A stretch of DNA of 64,000 bases from Oscillospiraceae bacterium (GCA_902779915.1 CACZDM010000001.1:1-64000), one strand, 5' to 3'; counted from the stretch's first letter, positions 1-9,620 are shown. Made by a program: numbers and translations. The notes: generated from the letters alone by a model not told the origin.

Positions 1-3000
1 GAGACCAAGTCTTTCCACGTTGGTCTATTTTTTGTGTCATATTTATGTTGACAGTATGCACCATATCTCCATTCCTTCAAATCAAAACCAGAATATGGTC
101 TAGTAGACAGACTCAAATTAGCTGAATCATTCAAGGATTTACCCTTTTCATCGGAAGGAGTATAGCTTCCTTCCGAAGTTAAATTAATTATTTCACTCAC
201 TTTATCATGTTTATATTTAATTTTATATGTTTTTGGAGCGTAGACTGCTTTGAATTTTATGATTTCTTGGGTGTTTAAAATTTCTTTCCAATTTTCCTCT
301 GTCATTTTTTCTAACCAGAAATAGCGAGACGGGTTATCCTCCAAAACATAGCGATTGCCTTTAATTTCGTCTTGTTGAAGCTTCCATTGTGAATATGCGA
401 TCTTTGCTAGATCATCCCATGTCGTTTTTGATTCTTCAAAATCAGTCGAGTTAAAAAACCCGTCCTCTAATTGCCACTTGGAAAATGTATATCCCACTTC
501 TTTAGGGGGCGTCACTGCTTTAATGTCATCGCCAAATTTAACTTCTTGGGTTGAAATTGACGAACCGTTTGCAGCCGTCACGATTATGGGCTTATTATTT
601 TGATTTAAATATTTTATGATGTATTCTTTTGGTTCATAATTTAAAAGCAAGGTTATTATGCTACCGCCTGCTTGCTTTGTCAACTGAGTCCACTTTGTCG
701 GCATGGTTTTAAAGTCAACAGCCTCACCATCATTTTTTAAACATGTGAAATATGAAAATTTATAGCCTAGATCCACTGCATCAGCAAGATGTTGATGCGA
801 ATTCAGCTTAATTTGCGTAAAATCATTGTTTATACTGTTTTTAAGCTCCGTTTTAACTGTCACATCACGTTTTGTTCCAATGATTTTATTATCATAGATA
901 TACTGAATTGTGTATAATTTATCATAATAAACATTCAAAGTTATCTTCCAATCTTCGTTTTGATTCGTGCTTAAAACTTCACCACCAACAATATTGTCAT
1001 CTAATTTAAATTTATAGTCTTTGTTTAATTTAATATCAACTTCCAGCCCATCACCTCGATCATAGCTAACATTTCTAATAACATATCCAGATTTTTGGGG
1101 AACAGCTATCTCTTCTCCGAATTTTTCTATGACCTCATCATTCAATTTGACGTTGTCGTTATAGTAATCAATAAAATGAATTCTGCAGATTTGTATTTTG
1201 GGATCAGACAGAGTGTATGTTCCGTTTAAATCACCCACCTTATAGGGAAGAAAGTTATAGTGTTTTTGCAAATCTTCAGATGATGCAGTTATCTTAGAAG
1301 ACAATTTCAAATCACCCACACTAATTTCCACTTCTCCCGGAATAACATTAAACTTAACATTTTTGCCTATATAAAGAGCGCTTCCTCGCCCGCTAGCAAA
1401 GCATTTGGAGATTATTCCGTTAACGAGGTCTATTCTACCTTCTTGGAGATATATGGCGCCTCCATTGCCGCCAGAGATTTCGTTGCCGTTTGCATCAACG
1501 CTTTGCCCGCCTTGGCCTCCAGAGCCTCCAGTTCCGCCTTGGCCTCCTGTTCCTCCAGAGCCTCCAGAGGCTCCATGGCCGCCACGAGCAGTACCCCAAT
1601 TATCTTCATTGCCTTTACCTCCTTCTCCGCCTGTTCCGCCTGTTCCGCCTGTTCCGCCTGTTCCGCCTGTTCCGCCTGTTCCGCCTGTTCCGCCAGTAAT
1701 GCCTTCAATTCCAGCTTGTCCATTGCCTTCATCTTTTAAAGCAACTCCATCTTTTCCAGCTGTTCCTTCTTTTAAGCCGAGAGCAGTTTTAACACTGTTG
1801 AGCACATCTTTTCCTGCTCTCCCTGCGCCTCCTGTTCCTCCATCCCCTCCGTGCCCTGTATACCAATCATTACCATCTGAAGGATAGCCTGGACCTCCGG
1901 CAATTCCTTCATTGCCTCCACTTCCGCCATTGCCTCCTTTACCACCCCAACTTTTGTTGCAGTTGTTAGTTTTAGTTCCACCCGAATTGCCACCTTTTCC
2001 ACCTTTTCCACCTTTTCCACCGTCGCCAATGGCTCCACCAGGGGCGCCAGAAATTATAGCCCCGCCAGTTCCGCCTTGACCCCCTCGGCCACCTTGGCCA
2101 CCTTCGCCACCTTGCCCACCATCGCCGCCATAACCATATGCGCTCAATTTACTGCCAGTATAGTCGTTACCATTTCCACCTGTTCCGCCGGTTCCGCCAG
2201 AGCCGCCAGTTCCGCCAGTTCCGCCAGTTCCGCCTCGAAGTCCGTTTCCTCCTTTTCCGCCGTTGCCACCGTTTCCTCCGTTGCCGCCACATGCCCCTGA
2301 CACTGTGCCACCGTGTGTAACTCCAGCAACTCTAATTCCTCCTGTCCCCGAATCACTGCAAGTCTGTTGTCCTTTTCCTCCTTGCCCGCCGTTGCCCCCT
2401 TGGCCTCCGTTACCGCCGTTTCCACCATAACCGTTTAGAGCAAAACACCCCTCAATTGTTCCTCCAACAAAAATCACTCTGGAGTTTGATCCATAACAAT
2501 AAATTGCTCCTCCCTTGCCGCTTCCGCCGTTTCCACCGTCTCCGCCTTTTCCTCCTTTGCCTTTATCATCTCCTGCGTTTTTTCCAGGTGTTGGATCTGT
2601 TCCGTGTCTTTTCTTGTCGTCATCATCCCCAACCCAGTGCAGCGCTTTCTTGCCATTTCTTCCATCATCCCCCTTGGAGCCATCTCGCCCTTTGCCGCCA
2701 TTACCACCATTTCCGCCATCGCCGCCAATGGCTGAGCAATTTTTTATAGCTGATCCTGGAGCGAGTTTAACTGTTGCCTCATAGCAACATATTGCTCCGC
2801 CCAAAGCATCTGTTCCATCGCCACCATTACATGCATCATACCAACTTTGGCCGTCTTCTCCCCTTTCCCCTTGATTTTTGCAATTTTGAATTGTTGCGCC
2901 CTCGCCAATCTCCAGAGTTGATCCGCCTACCCAAACAAAAGCTTCATTCCTGCTTAAATTTGCGCCATCAATTTTGATATTTTTTAAAATGACCTTACAG

Positions 3001-3413
3001 CCAGTCACTCTCAAGAAAAACACATCTGGCGTCGAAATTTTTACTATTTTATTGTTCCCGTTAATGATTATTGTCTTGTCAAAATATTTTGAGTCGGAGA
3101 AATCAAAAAGGTATCGTCTATCAATTTTTGAATCAATATCCACATCTGTCTGCAAGTTGATCAATATTTTATTTTTTGATTCAAGTTGTTTTTGCGTCAA
3201 ACTGGAGTTAGCAGGCAAGCCAACCATATCTTTATAGTCTGTAATTTTAACAGTTACTGTTTTTGAGTCTACCTGTTCAGTTCCTCTGCCTGCACAAACC
3301 GTGTCTTTAAACATGTGCATTGGGAAGGTCGCCAAAACCATCATCAAACAAATTAAAGTTGAAACTAATCTTTTTAACCTGCCATTTAAATTGATTTTTA
3401 ACAAACTTTGCAT
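1..3413 (-). CDS. Giant glycine-rich secreted/surface protein, C-terminus cut by window edge
   Basis: The frame opens at ATG 3413-3411, behind an AAAGGAG ribosome binding site, and stays open to base 1, so at least 1137 residues are present and the C-terminus lies outside. Residues about 1-40 form a signal peptide with a KRLVSTLICLMMVLATFP core. Residues about 45-185 look like beta-helix sequence (IIINGNNKIV, VILKNIKIDG). Residues about 190-650 are a very long glycine-rich tract of GGNGGNGG, GGTGGT and GGKGGK steps, broken by short GGAIYCYG and GGTIEGC beta-helix turns. Residues about 690-1137 are beta-rich modules with lines such as GYTFSKWQLEDG, typical of InlB/Flg_new-type surface repeats. 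It is probably an adhesin or matrix protein. The function is inferred only from architecture. The neighbour on the same strand is another beta-helix surface protein with its own promoter. Confidence 0.85.
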   Translation of the reverse strand, partial: MQSLLKINLNGRLKRLVSTLICLMMVLATFPMHMFKDTVCAGRGTEQVDSKTVTVKITDYKDMVGLPANSSLTQKQLESKNKILINLQTDVDIDSKIDRRYLFDFSDSKYFDKTIIINGNNKIVKISTPDVFFLRVTGCKVILKNIKIDGANLSRNEAFVWVGGSTLEIGEGATIQNCKNQGERGEDGQSWYDACNGGDGTDALGGAICCYEATVKLAPGSAIKNCSAIGGDGGNGGNGGKGRDGSKGDDGRNGKKALHWVGDDDDKKRHGTDPTPGKNAGDDKGKGGKGGDGGNGGSGKGGAIYCYGSNSRVIFVGGTIEGCFALNGYGGNGGNGGQGGNGGQGGKGQQTCSDSGTGGIRVAGVTHGGTVSGACGGNGGNGGNGGKGGNGLRGGTGGTGGTGGSGGTGGTGGNGNDYTGSKLSAYGYGGDGGQGGEGGQGGRGGQGGTGGAIISGAPGGAIGDGGKGGKGGKGGNSGGTKTNNCNKSWGGKGGNGGSGGNEGIAGGPGYPSDGNDWYTGHGGDGGTGGAGRAGKDVLNSVKTALGLKEGTAGKDGVALKDEGNGQAGIEGITGGTGGTGGTGGTGGTGGTGGTGGEGGKGNEDNWGTARGGHGASGGSGGTGGQGGTGGSGGQGGQSVDANGNEISGGNGGAIYLQEGRIDLVNGIISKCFASGRGSALYIGKNVKFNVIPGEVEISVGDLKLSSKITASSEDLQKHYNFLPYKVGDLNGTYTLSDPKIQICRIHFIDYYNDNVKLNDEVIEKFGEEIAVPQKSGYVIRNVSYDRGDGLEVDIKLNKDYKFKLDDNIVGGEVLSTNQNEDWKITLNVYYDKLYTIQYIYDNKIIGTKRDVTVKTELKNSINNDFTQIKLNSHQHLADAVDLGYKFSYFTCLKNDGEAVDFKTMPTKWTQLTKQAGGSIITLLLNYEPKEYIIKYLNQNNKPIIVTAANGSSISTQEVKFGDDIKAVTPPKEVGYTFSKWQLEDGFFNSTDFEESKTTWDDLAKIAYSQWKLQQDEIKGNRYVLEDNPSRYFWLEKMTEENWKEILNTQEIIKFKAVYAPKTYKIKYKHDKVSEIINLTSEGSYTPSDEKGKSLNDSANLSLSTRPYSGFDLKEWRYGAYCQHKYDTKNRPTWKDLV
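1627..1694. repeat. 9-bp tandem repeat encoding Gly-Gly-Thr
   Basis: The unit ccgcctgtt is repeated seven times perfectly, plus a partial copy. On the coding (minus) strand it reads GGAACAGGC, that is Gly-Thr-Gly. Similar imperfect runs occur near 2193-2240. Perfect 9-bp units can change copy number by slippage without breaking the frame. Confidence 0.9.
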
Positions 3414-3513
3414 TAAAACACACTCTCCTTTGAAAATTTAATATATGTTTTTAAAAATTCCCAAACCATGGAACCCCTGAACTAAACAAACTAATGCTTC
3501 AATCCATATCTAA

Positions 3514-3543
3514 ATTATATCATTTCATGGTAATTTGTGTCAA
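3514..3543 (-). promoter_or_regulatory. Sigma-A promoter of the glycine-rich protein gene
   Basis: On the minus strand TTGACA (3543-3538) is followed by 18 bases and TATAAT (3519-3514). This leaves an untranslated leader of about 95 bases before the ATG at 3413. Confidence 0.7.
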
Positions 3544-3601
3544 TATATGTTGTAAAAATAACTACGTATATTATTTTATTGGATTATATTTGACTAATAA
3601 A

Positions 3602-3648
3602 AAACTACGAAGCACTCGCTTTAATTCTAAGCTAATGCCTCGCAGTTT
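3602..3648 (-). terminator. Rho-independent terminator of the beta-helix protein gene
   Basis: On the minus strand a 13-bp stem (AAACTGCGAGGCA against TGCTTCGTAGTTT, two G-U pairs) is followed by a T-run (TTTTTTATT). It lies 16-62 bases beyond the stop at 3664. Confidence 0.75.
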
Positions 3649-3663
3649 AAAATGAAATTAAAC

Positions 3664-6600
3664 TCAATTTGCACCCTTGTTTTTCAAAACAAAAACAACT
3701 GCAACTGCGCCAATTGAAATAACTGCTGCCCCAATAAGCCAGGGAACCAGGACCCCTAAACCATCATTTTTTTCTTTTTCGCCAGATCCTTTATCATTTT
3801 CAATTTCATCGTCTTCATCATATCGATCATTTTCATCGTACTGACCATCTCTATATTCTGCGTTTTCAAATTCATTGCATTCATCAATCATATCAATATC
3901 ATCATCTTGCTCGCATCCATCTTCTGTTGTTGATTCATCAAAACCTCTTAAATTGAACAATCTTACACTTCTTGTATTTGGATATAATAAATTTGGAATG
4001 ATATCGCCGATAATAGCTCTTTTACCAATATTTTTGTTTATGTCATCAACACTATTGTCACTATCGAAACTGCTACCATTATCGCCACTGTTGCCATTAG
4101 GGACACTTCTACTAATTACAACATATATTCCTGGATAGTCGAATGGCTCAGAGAGATATATATTATTTTGATCGTGGCCTCCAGTCAGGGTTATTGTTAA
4201 TAAACCCGATTCCTTCGACGGAATATACAACAAAGAATCAAAATGACAGAGGAAAATAGCATCTCCTGCACATTCGGCAGCACAATTATTAATATTGCCT
4301 CCACGTATATCTAATTTCCCATCAAAATTTATATATATCGCACCGCCGCATTTAGCTTCGCATCCAGAAATTTCTCCTCCATTCATATTAACTCTTCCGC
4401 CAGAACTACAATATATAGCTCCACCACTGTTTTGAGCATCACAGTTAGAAATTTTTCCGCCATCAATAATTACTCTTCCGCCAGAGCTACAATATATAGC
4501 TCCACCACTCTTTTGAGCAACACATACAGAAATTTTTCCGCCATCAATATTTACTATTCCGCCTCTATCGCAAAATACAGCACCGCCATTGTTTTGAGCG
4601 CCACATACAGAAATTTCGCCCCTTTTTATATGTACTATTCCGCCTTCCTCGCAATATATCGCTCCGCCTTGTTTAGCAATGCAATCAGAAATTTTCCCTC
4701 CATAAATATTTACTGTCGCGTTATACTCACAACATATAGCGCCCTTTTCTCCTCCAAAGCATTTGGAAATTTTCCCTCCATTGATATTTACTGTTGATCC
4801 GACGCACCGTATAATACATGCCCGGCATTCAGAAATTTCTCCTCCATTAAAGTTTACCGTTGCGCCACCATCACAATATATCATAGAAGACTGCGCGCTA
4901 TTGTATTTATAAATTTTAACATTTTTACCAATATTTAAACAGCCTCCATCAGTAACTCCAATTAACGTCCTAGCCATTGTAGCATCATTATTCTCAATCT
5001 CAATATTTTCAAGTGTCACGCTGGCATTTTTGCCTTTAATTTTTAGTAAACCGATATCTTTTGTGTATGCTCGTGATATTTTATTAGAAGGATTACCAGC
5101 TGTTATTGTTATCTTTTTATTACAAACTTCAAACATAAATTCTCTGTGATCGCTAGCATATTCGTCTATTATAAGCTCTTTTGTCAATTTTATGGTGTCA
5201 CCATCTTGCGCCTTATTTATTGCATTTTCCAGATCTTCCCAACTTCCGGCTTCCAAAACGGCGCCATTGTTATCTTCCGGAGATGGTGGATCTAATTCTA
5301 TCACTTCAGCATGTTGACGACCCGTCTCCCCTGCTGGGCGTTCATCAAGATATATTCCGTAATATCCGGCGCAACTGTGAAAATCAGTATCTTTTCCTTG
5401 CCTTATATCTAGTATTTTAAACAAACCGGATTCTTTCTTTGCAATAGATAATGTCGAAGTATAACATACACATATGGCACTACCATAACCAACTGCTAAT
5501 GTGCCATAAGCAGAACAACTAGTGATTGTTCCTTCTTCCAAACGAGCCACACAATCCTCATCAACATATATAGCACCACCAACGCCGGAAGCATGACAAC
5601 CAGAAATTTCTCCTCCCCGCATAATAAATGTTGATCCTTTTGATCCGGGAATTGCGTCATACGCAGCATCCTTTGCTACACATATAGCACCACCGCTGCC
5701 ACCACTACAACCAGAAATTTTTCCTCCAGTCATGGTAAAATAAGACCCTGATGATACTTCTATGGCTCCAGCTTGGGCGCTGAAGCAATTAACAAAATTT
5801 CCTCCTGTCATAGTAAGCGTTGCTTCAAATAATGATATTGCAGTTTCTTTACATTCTTCAAAACTTCCTGCGCTTATGTTCACATTGCCTCCATGAGCAC
5901 ATGCAACGCTTCCGTAACGCGCCTCGCAGTTATTAAAAGTTCCTCCGATAATATTCACGGTTGCGTTATCAGAAAATATAATGCCTCTGTCAGCACTACA
6001 GTTATGAAAAAATCCTCCGTTAATGTTAACAGTTCCTCCAGAACAATACACAACACTTCCAGTGCTGTTGTTCGAGCCGCAGTACGAAAATTCTCCGCTT
6101 TCAATATTTACAGTTCCTTTATCACACCATATGAAGTTACCGTGCGATCTATCTGATCTATCTTTACTATCAATTTTGGAATATTTAGAAAATTTCACAC
6201 CCTCTCCAACAGTGATTGAACCTCCTTCAACACGTATGGCGCTTCGAATATGTTTGTCCTCTGCGCAACCATATGTCTGATCCGGGGTTGAAATTCCGGT
6301 GATATTAATGTTCTCCAGAGTCACATCCGAATTTTTCGCTCTCAGCAGACCAGACTTTGTGCTTCCAATCTGAATGGTTTGCGGAGAACTAGGATTTGCA
6401 GAAGTGATTATTATTGATTTTGCTTCACATTCCAAAGAATATTCTGGGGAGGAAAACCATCCATTGCTTGTTGTTATATCTTTAGTTAAAGCTATTAATG
6501 TTTGCTCTCCAGGGTTAGCCTGTTTTATTGCTTTTTGCAGCTCTTTTAAACTTGAAACCACAATTGTTCTGGCTCCGCCTTCTCCACCCTCCATGGAAAT

Positions 6601-6762
6601 CTCTTGGCCATCATCCAAATGCTCAACTTCATTCGAAACAGCTTGGACTTGAACGTCATTTTGAGCAAAAACTACGCTGCCAAGCACATTCACAGGAAAC
6701 GTCAACGAAACCATCATGACGCACACTAAAATAGAAATGATTTTTTTTAATTTAGTTTTCAT
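3664..6762 (-). CDS. Beta-helix surface protein with C-terminal membrane anchor
   Basis: 1032 residues. A signal peptide (residues 1-34, LVCVMMVSLTFPVNVLG) is followed by two copies of one module. Each starts with a line of the type SLKELQKAIKQANPGEQTLIAL (about residue 72) or SWEDLENAINKAQDGDTIKL (about residue 508), then a stack of 20-25-residue turns such as GGEISGCHA and GGAIYCSSGG. These turns are typical of right-handed parallel beta-helices of surface or polymorphic-membrane-protein type. Residues about 925-995 are strongly acidic (Asp/Glu-rich) and probably span the wall. A hydrophobic helix (VPWLIGAAVISIGAVAVVFV) with a short KNKGAN tail would anchor it in the membrane. There is no LPXTG motif. 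An AAAGGGG ribosome binding site precedes the ATG. It is likely an adhesin or carbohydrate-binding surface protein; no catalytic residues were recognised. Confidence 0.85.
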   Translation of the reverse strand: MKTKLKKIISILVCVMMVSLTFPVNVLGSVVFAQNDVQVQAVSNEVEHLDDGQEISMEGGEGGARTIVVSSLKELQKAIKQANPGEQTLIALTKDITTSNGWFSSPEYSLECEAKSIIITSANPSSPQTIQIGSTKSGLLRAKNSDVTLENINITGISTPDQTYGCAEDKHIRSAIRVEGGSITVGEGVKFSKYSKIDSKDRSDRSHGNFIWCDKGTVNIESGEFSYCGSNNSTGSVVYCSGGTVNINGGFFHNCSADRGIIFSDNATVNIIGGTFNNCEARYGSVACAHGGNVNISAGSFEECKETAISLFEATLTMTGGNFVNCFSAQAGAIEVSSGSYFTMTGGKISGCSGGSGGAICVAKDAAYDAIPGSKGSTFIMRGGEISGCHASGVGGAIYVDEDCVARLEEGTITSCSAYGTLAVGYGSAICVCYTSTLSIAKKESGLFKILDIRQGKDTDFHSCAGYYGIYLDERPAGETGRQHAEVIELDPPSPEDNNGAVLEAGSWEDLENAINKAQDGDTIKLTKELIIDEYASDHREFMFEVCNKKITITAGNPSNKISRAYTKDIGLLKIKGKNASVTLENIEIENNDATMARTLIGVTDGGCLNIGKNVKIYKYNSAQSSMIYCDGGATVNFNGGEISECRACIIRCVGSTVNINGGKISKCFGGEKGAICCEYNATVNIYGGKISDCIAKQGGAIYCEEGGIVHIKRGEISVCGAQNNGGAVFCDRGGIVNIDGGKISVCVAQKSGGAIYCSSGGRVIIDGGKISNCDAQNSGGAIYCSSGGRVNMNGGEISGCEAKCGGAIYINFDGKLDIRGGNINNCAAECAGDAIFLCHFDSLLYIPSKESGLLTITLTGGHDQNNIYLSEPFDYPGIYVVISRSVPNGNSGDNGSSFDSDNSVDDINKNIGKRAIIGDIIPNLLYPNTRSVRLFNLRGFDESTTEDGCEQDDDIDMIDECNEFENAEYRDGQYDENDRYDEDDEIENDKGSGEKEKNDGLGVLVPWLIGAAVISIGAVAVVFVLKNKGAN

Positions 6763-6895
6763 TTTTCAAACACCCCTTTTGTTTTTTAATTAAAATTAAA
6801 TTGTTTTAAACTGAAATATTATAGTTTTTAGCGCTTCCACCCCCCATCTTAAAGTCACATCAAGGTTTGTTGTTTCTTTTTTTATATGTATAAGA

Positions 6896-6923
6896 TTCAT
6901 AAAAAACATTAATTTTTATGAAC
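6896..6923 (-). other. AT-rich palindrome at the mRNA 5' end
   Basis: TTCATAAAAA and TTTTTTATGAA face each other around a short loop, immediately downstream of the -10 box at 6933-6938. It is about 130 bases before the ATG of the beta-helix gene. It could be a 5'-protecting hairpin or an operator. Confidence 0.5.
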
Positions 6924-6932
6924 CGTAACTAA

Positions 6933-6961
6933 ATTATAACATATTTTTATAAATTTCACAA
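6933..6961 (-). promoter_or_regulatory. Promoter of the beta-helix surface protein gene
   Basis: On the minus strand TTGTGA (6961-6956), 17 bases and TATAAT (6938-6933) form a good sigma-A promoter. The bases just before the -10 box (ATATGT) resemble those before the -10 of the solenoid gene promoter at 54646. Confidence 0.65.
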
Positions 6962-7560
6962 TATTAATATTAAATTTATATTTATGATTTTTTTATTTTA
7001 AATATTTTATAAATATTATATAAATTTTTGTTTAAACAACGGTCTTTATTTAGATAAATTGCTGAAAATTATGCCTCGATTTAACCAATATAGCCTAAAA
7101 TATATATATATAATTTTAATTTAATCCACTTACATAATAAATTTGTGAAAAAGAAGCTCAAAGTCAAACAAAGCCCTTGGTTGCAAGATATTCTTCCTTC
7201 TTTAGGCAATTTTAACAAAGATTGCAATGAAATTTTATGCAAAATAACCGAAAGAGAAGTGGCTAGCCAAACAATCGCCATTGTCATCATATCTTGTCCG
7301 CCTGTTGTTGACTTAATCACAGTCATGCCTATAGTTGTGGCTAACATCTTTTCTAATGTTATGCCTGCATCTTTGATTTCAAAAAATTAAGCAAATCTTC
7401 CTTAAAAATTTTTATTAAATATTTCCCCATATTGTTTGCAATATATTTACTATTAAGATATAAAAAACAATCAAATTCAATAAATATTCGAAATAAACAA
7501 TTTATTTTTGCACATGCTTCAAAAAAATTTTTTAATTTTAGTCCATATAATAAAAAAGTC
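6962..7560. other. AT-rich gap with no confident gene
   Basis: Two open frames of about 80-88 codons overlap on opposite strands at 7081-7390, and neither has a ribosome binding site. The minus-strand one could be extended upstream by a one-base shift at a six-T run near 7392 (reading KEDLLNF then FEIKDAG), so it may be a remnant of a small gene. Nothing else was recognised. Confidence 0.4.
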
Positions 7561-7588
7561 TTGCATATTTGTCATTTTGTGATATAAT
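7561..7588 (+). promoter_or_regulatory. Promoter of the broken exported-protein gene
   Basis: TTGCAT (7561-7566), 16 bases and TATAAT (7583-7588), upstream of a GGAGG at 7631-7635. The control signals survive although the reading frame behind them is broken. Confidence 0.55.
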
Positions 7589-7653
7589 GGTAAATGTTTC
7601 TAAGAATATGCTGGATTTGAGCAAAATTATGGAGGTATCTAGCTGCATTTAGG

Positions 7654-8399
7654 GTTAAAATTTTTACGGCAATTTTGAGTGTTTCGCTCACATCTACACT
7701 GGTTATTTACGGTTTGTTTTCTAATTAGAATCAAATTCAACTAAATCTGGAAATATTTTAAACAGCAACAAAGAAAACACTAACAGCGAAAATGTTTCAA
7801 TTCCAGTTTCAAAAGTTTTCAATTCTTTTCAAATCGCAGAAGAAAAAAATGGAATTGATGAACTGATAAAACAAGAAGAAACAAAAGAATTGAGGAAAGT
7901 TTTTGAACAAATCCAACATTATCCTCCCAAATATACGCTAATCGCCAGCAATATTTCTGATTCATATCTTAAAAAGCGTGACTTGTTAGTTAAAAAAATA
8001 AAACAATTTTTAGATCATGATTCAGACGTTTGCCTAAATAGCGATGGAGGCTGCGAAAAACTGTTGGCTAAAATTAAAGAACTGTCAAAAGAAATTTCGA
8101 TGTATTATGAAATGTGCAAATATAGAGAGAAGCTCTATGAGATTTCTTCGTCTATACAACGATATGCTGGTCAACTTAAGAAGCAACATCATAAATCTCT
8201 CCCCCAAACCGCCGCTCAGCTCTATGAAGCAGCTTGTGGCATGCAAAATGATCAAAAATATCTAAATTATAAAAAAAGACTTGATAGACAAATTAAAAAA
8301 TTGCAAACTGCTCCCAATAAAGGGGCGCCAAATCCAGTTATTAAAGACTTTATGCCGCAGCCCAGGGTCATAATAATGAAAAAAGTTCCAAAAAATTAG
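7654..8399 (+). pseudogene. Decayed gene for an exported helical protein
   Basis: A signal-peptide frame (VKIFTAILSVSLTSTLVIYG, then LFSN) begins near 7654 without any ATG, GTG or TTG at the expected place. It ends at a TAG at 7726. The rest of the protein continues in another frame, opening at 7725 and running to the stop at 8399 (about 224 codons, Lys/Gln-rich and helical, e.g. KELRKVFEQIQHYPPKYTL). A lost start codon plus a one-base frameshift is the simplest reading. The signal-peptide end (YGLFSN) resembles that of the next gene (YNLFFSSN), so the two may be diverged copies. Function unknown. Confidence 0.65.
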
Positions 8400-8516
8400 A
8401 CTTTTGAATTATTCATTTTGGATTTGAAAAATTATTTTGTATATGATTTTTGTGGTATGAATATAAAATATTTGTTAAAACACACTTTTTCTAAGATCAA
8501 GGAGAGTGAATGTGTC

Positions 8517-9620
8517 ATGTCAAAAGCAAACAAGTGGCTCGCGGTCTTGTGTGCGTCGGCCTCTGCTATATCCACAGTCAGCGCGTATAATTTATTTTTC
8601 AGTTCCAACACAGCTGACCAAATCCGCCATGAAACAGCAAACCAAGAACCGCCCAACAAGCCCTGTGAATTAGAAAACACAAATGCTGATGAGATTATTC
8701 CAGACAGTTTTAGGCCTCAGTGTCATCCGGGCGTTGGGCCTAGCGATCCACCACCTACACCCAGGCGCGGCGGCAGCAGAGGCATCTTTTTGCCCTCAAT
8801 CAAAAAAAGTATTGACATTTATCGTAAAAAATCACAAAAACTCCAAGTTGAAAATATTATAAAAGATAAGCCTGAGCCAAATGATAGTGATAAGAAAGTT
8901 ACTATGCCTAATATTTCAGACCCCAATCTAAAAATGAATAATGATATTTTTGAGCAACAACCAAAAGATTTTGTTTCCTGTATGAACGAACACTTTACCA
9001 TATCCGGAAAAAAGGTTCGAAAAGAGTATGCTAAAAGTGTTGCAAGCAGGCTTGAATTTGTAAATCACTCAAAAAAAGATTCGTCTAGTCAACATATTAA
9101 AGATTTTAGTCAGCAATTCAACAGTTTGTTTCCAGATTCAGAAACAAAAGATTTCGTTGCGATGATTGGGGGAACCAGTTTTCAAAAAGTCAGCGTAGAT
9201 AATCATGTTATTAATAGCACTGTTTCCGAGCGTGGTGAAGAAAAATCAAACTATCAAAAGATCAGAGAAATCAACGAACAATTTAACGCGCTTTCTAAAG
9301 ATTTAACGCAAATCCACACCTATGACACTATTAATATCAACATTCTCAAAAAACAAAAATTGCAAGAAAGTTATTACGAAACCTCTAAAAGCGACAAAGA
9401 AAAGTCAAACAATCAAAAGCTTAGAGAACTTAGAAATCAGCTGTCTGAAAACGCATGCGAAAGTAATGGTGATAGCGATTCTTTGTCAACTGATGACAGG
9501 GTTTTAAAACATTCTAACTACAGCTTTGACGATGATAACATCAGCTCAAACAGTATGTTTAACATGGAAACTGATAATGTAGATTTGACAATATTTAAAC
9601 ATAACTTAAAATCAAAATAG
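8517..9620 (+). CDS. Secreted low-complexity protein of unknown function
   Basis: The ATG at 8517 is chosen because AAGGAG lies at 8499-8504 and a signal peptide follows directly (KWLAVLCASASAISTVSA). An upstream in-frame start at 8418 has no ribosome binding site. The product is 367 residues. After a Pro-rich stretch (about 60-85, HPGVGPSDPPPTPRRGG) it is polar, Ser/Lys/Asn/Asp-rich and probably disordered or loosely helical. Two related segments (EEKSNYQKIREINEQFNAL and KEKSNNQKLRELRNQL) suggest an internal duplication. No known domain was recognised. Its signal peptide resembles that of the broken gene upstream. Confidence 0.7.
   Translation: MSKANKWLAVLCASASAISTVSAYNLFFSSNTADQIRHETANQEPPNKPCELENTNADEIIPDSFRPQCHPGVGPSDPPPTPRRGGSRGIFLPSIKKSIDIYRKKSQKLQVENIIKDKPEPNDSDKKVTMPNISDPNLKMNNDIFEQQPKDFVSCMNEHFTISGKKVRKEYAKSVASRLEFVNHSKKDSSSQHIKDFSQQFNSLFPDSETKDFVAMIGGTSFQKVSVDNHVINSTVSERGEEKSNYQKIREINEQFNALSKDLTQIHTYDTININILKKQKLQESYYETSKSDKEKSNNQKLRELRNQLSENACESNGDSDSLSTDDRVLKHSNYSFDDDNISSNSMFNMETDNVDLTIFKHNLKSK

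Noticed and set aside
1627..1694. Short regular repeats that could suggest a CRISPR-like array
   Set aside because: Units are 9 bp with no spacers and encode Gly-Gly-Thr in frame.
1405..2784. Several Pro-, Ala- or Ser-rich open frames on both strands
   Set aside because: They are shadows of the long glycine-rich gene; its simple codons leave other frames open. Only the minus frame starting at 3413 has a signal peptide and ribosome binding site.
4432..6280. Ser/Tyr-rich plus-strand open frames
   Set aside because: They are antisense shadows of the repetitive beta-helix gene, without ribosome binding sites.
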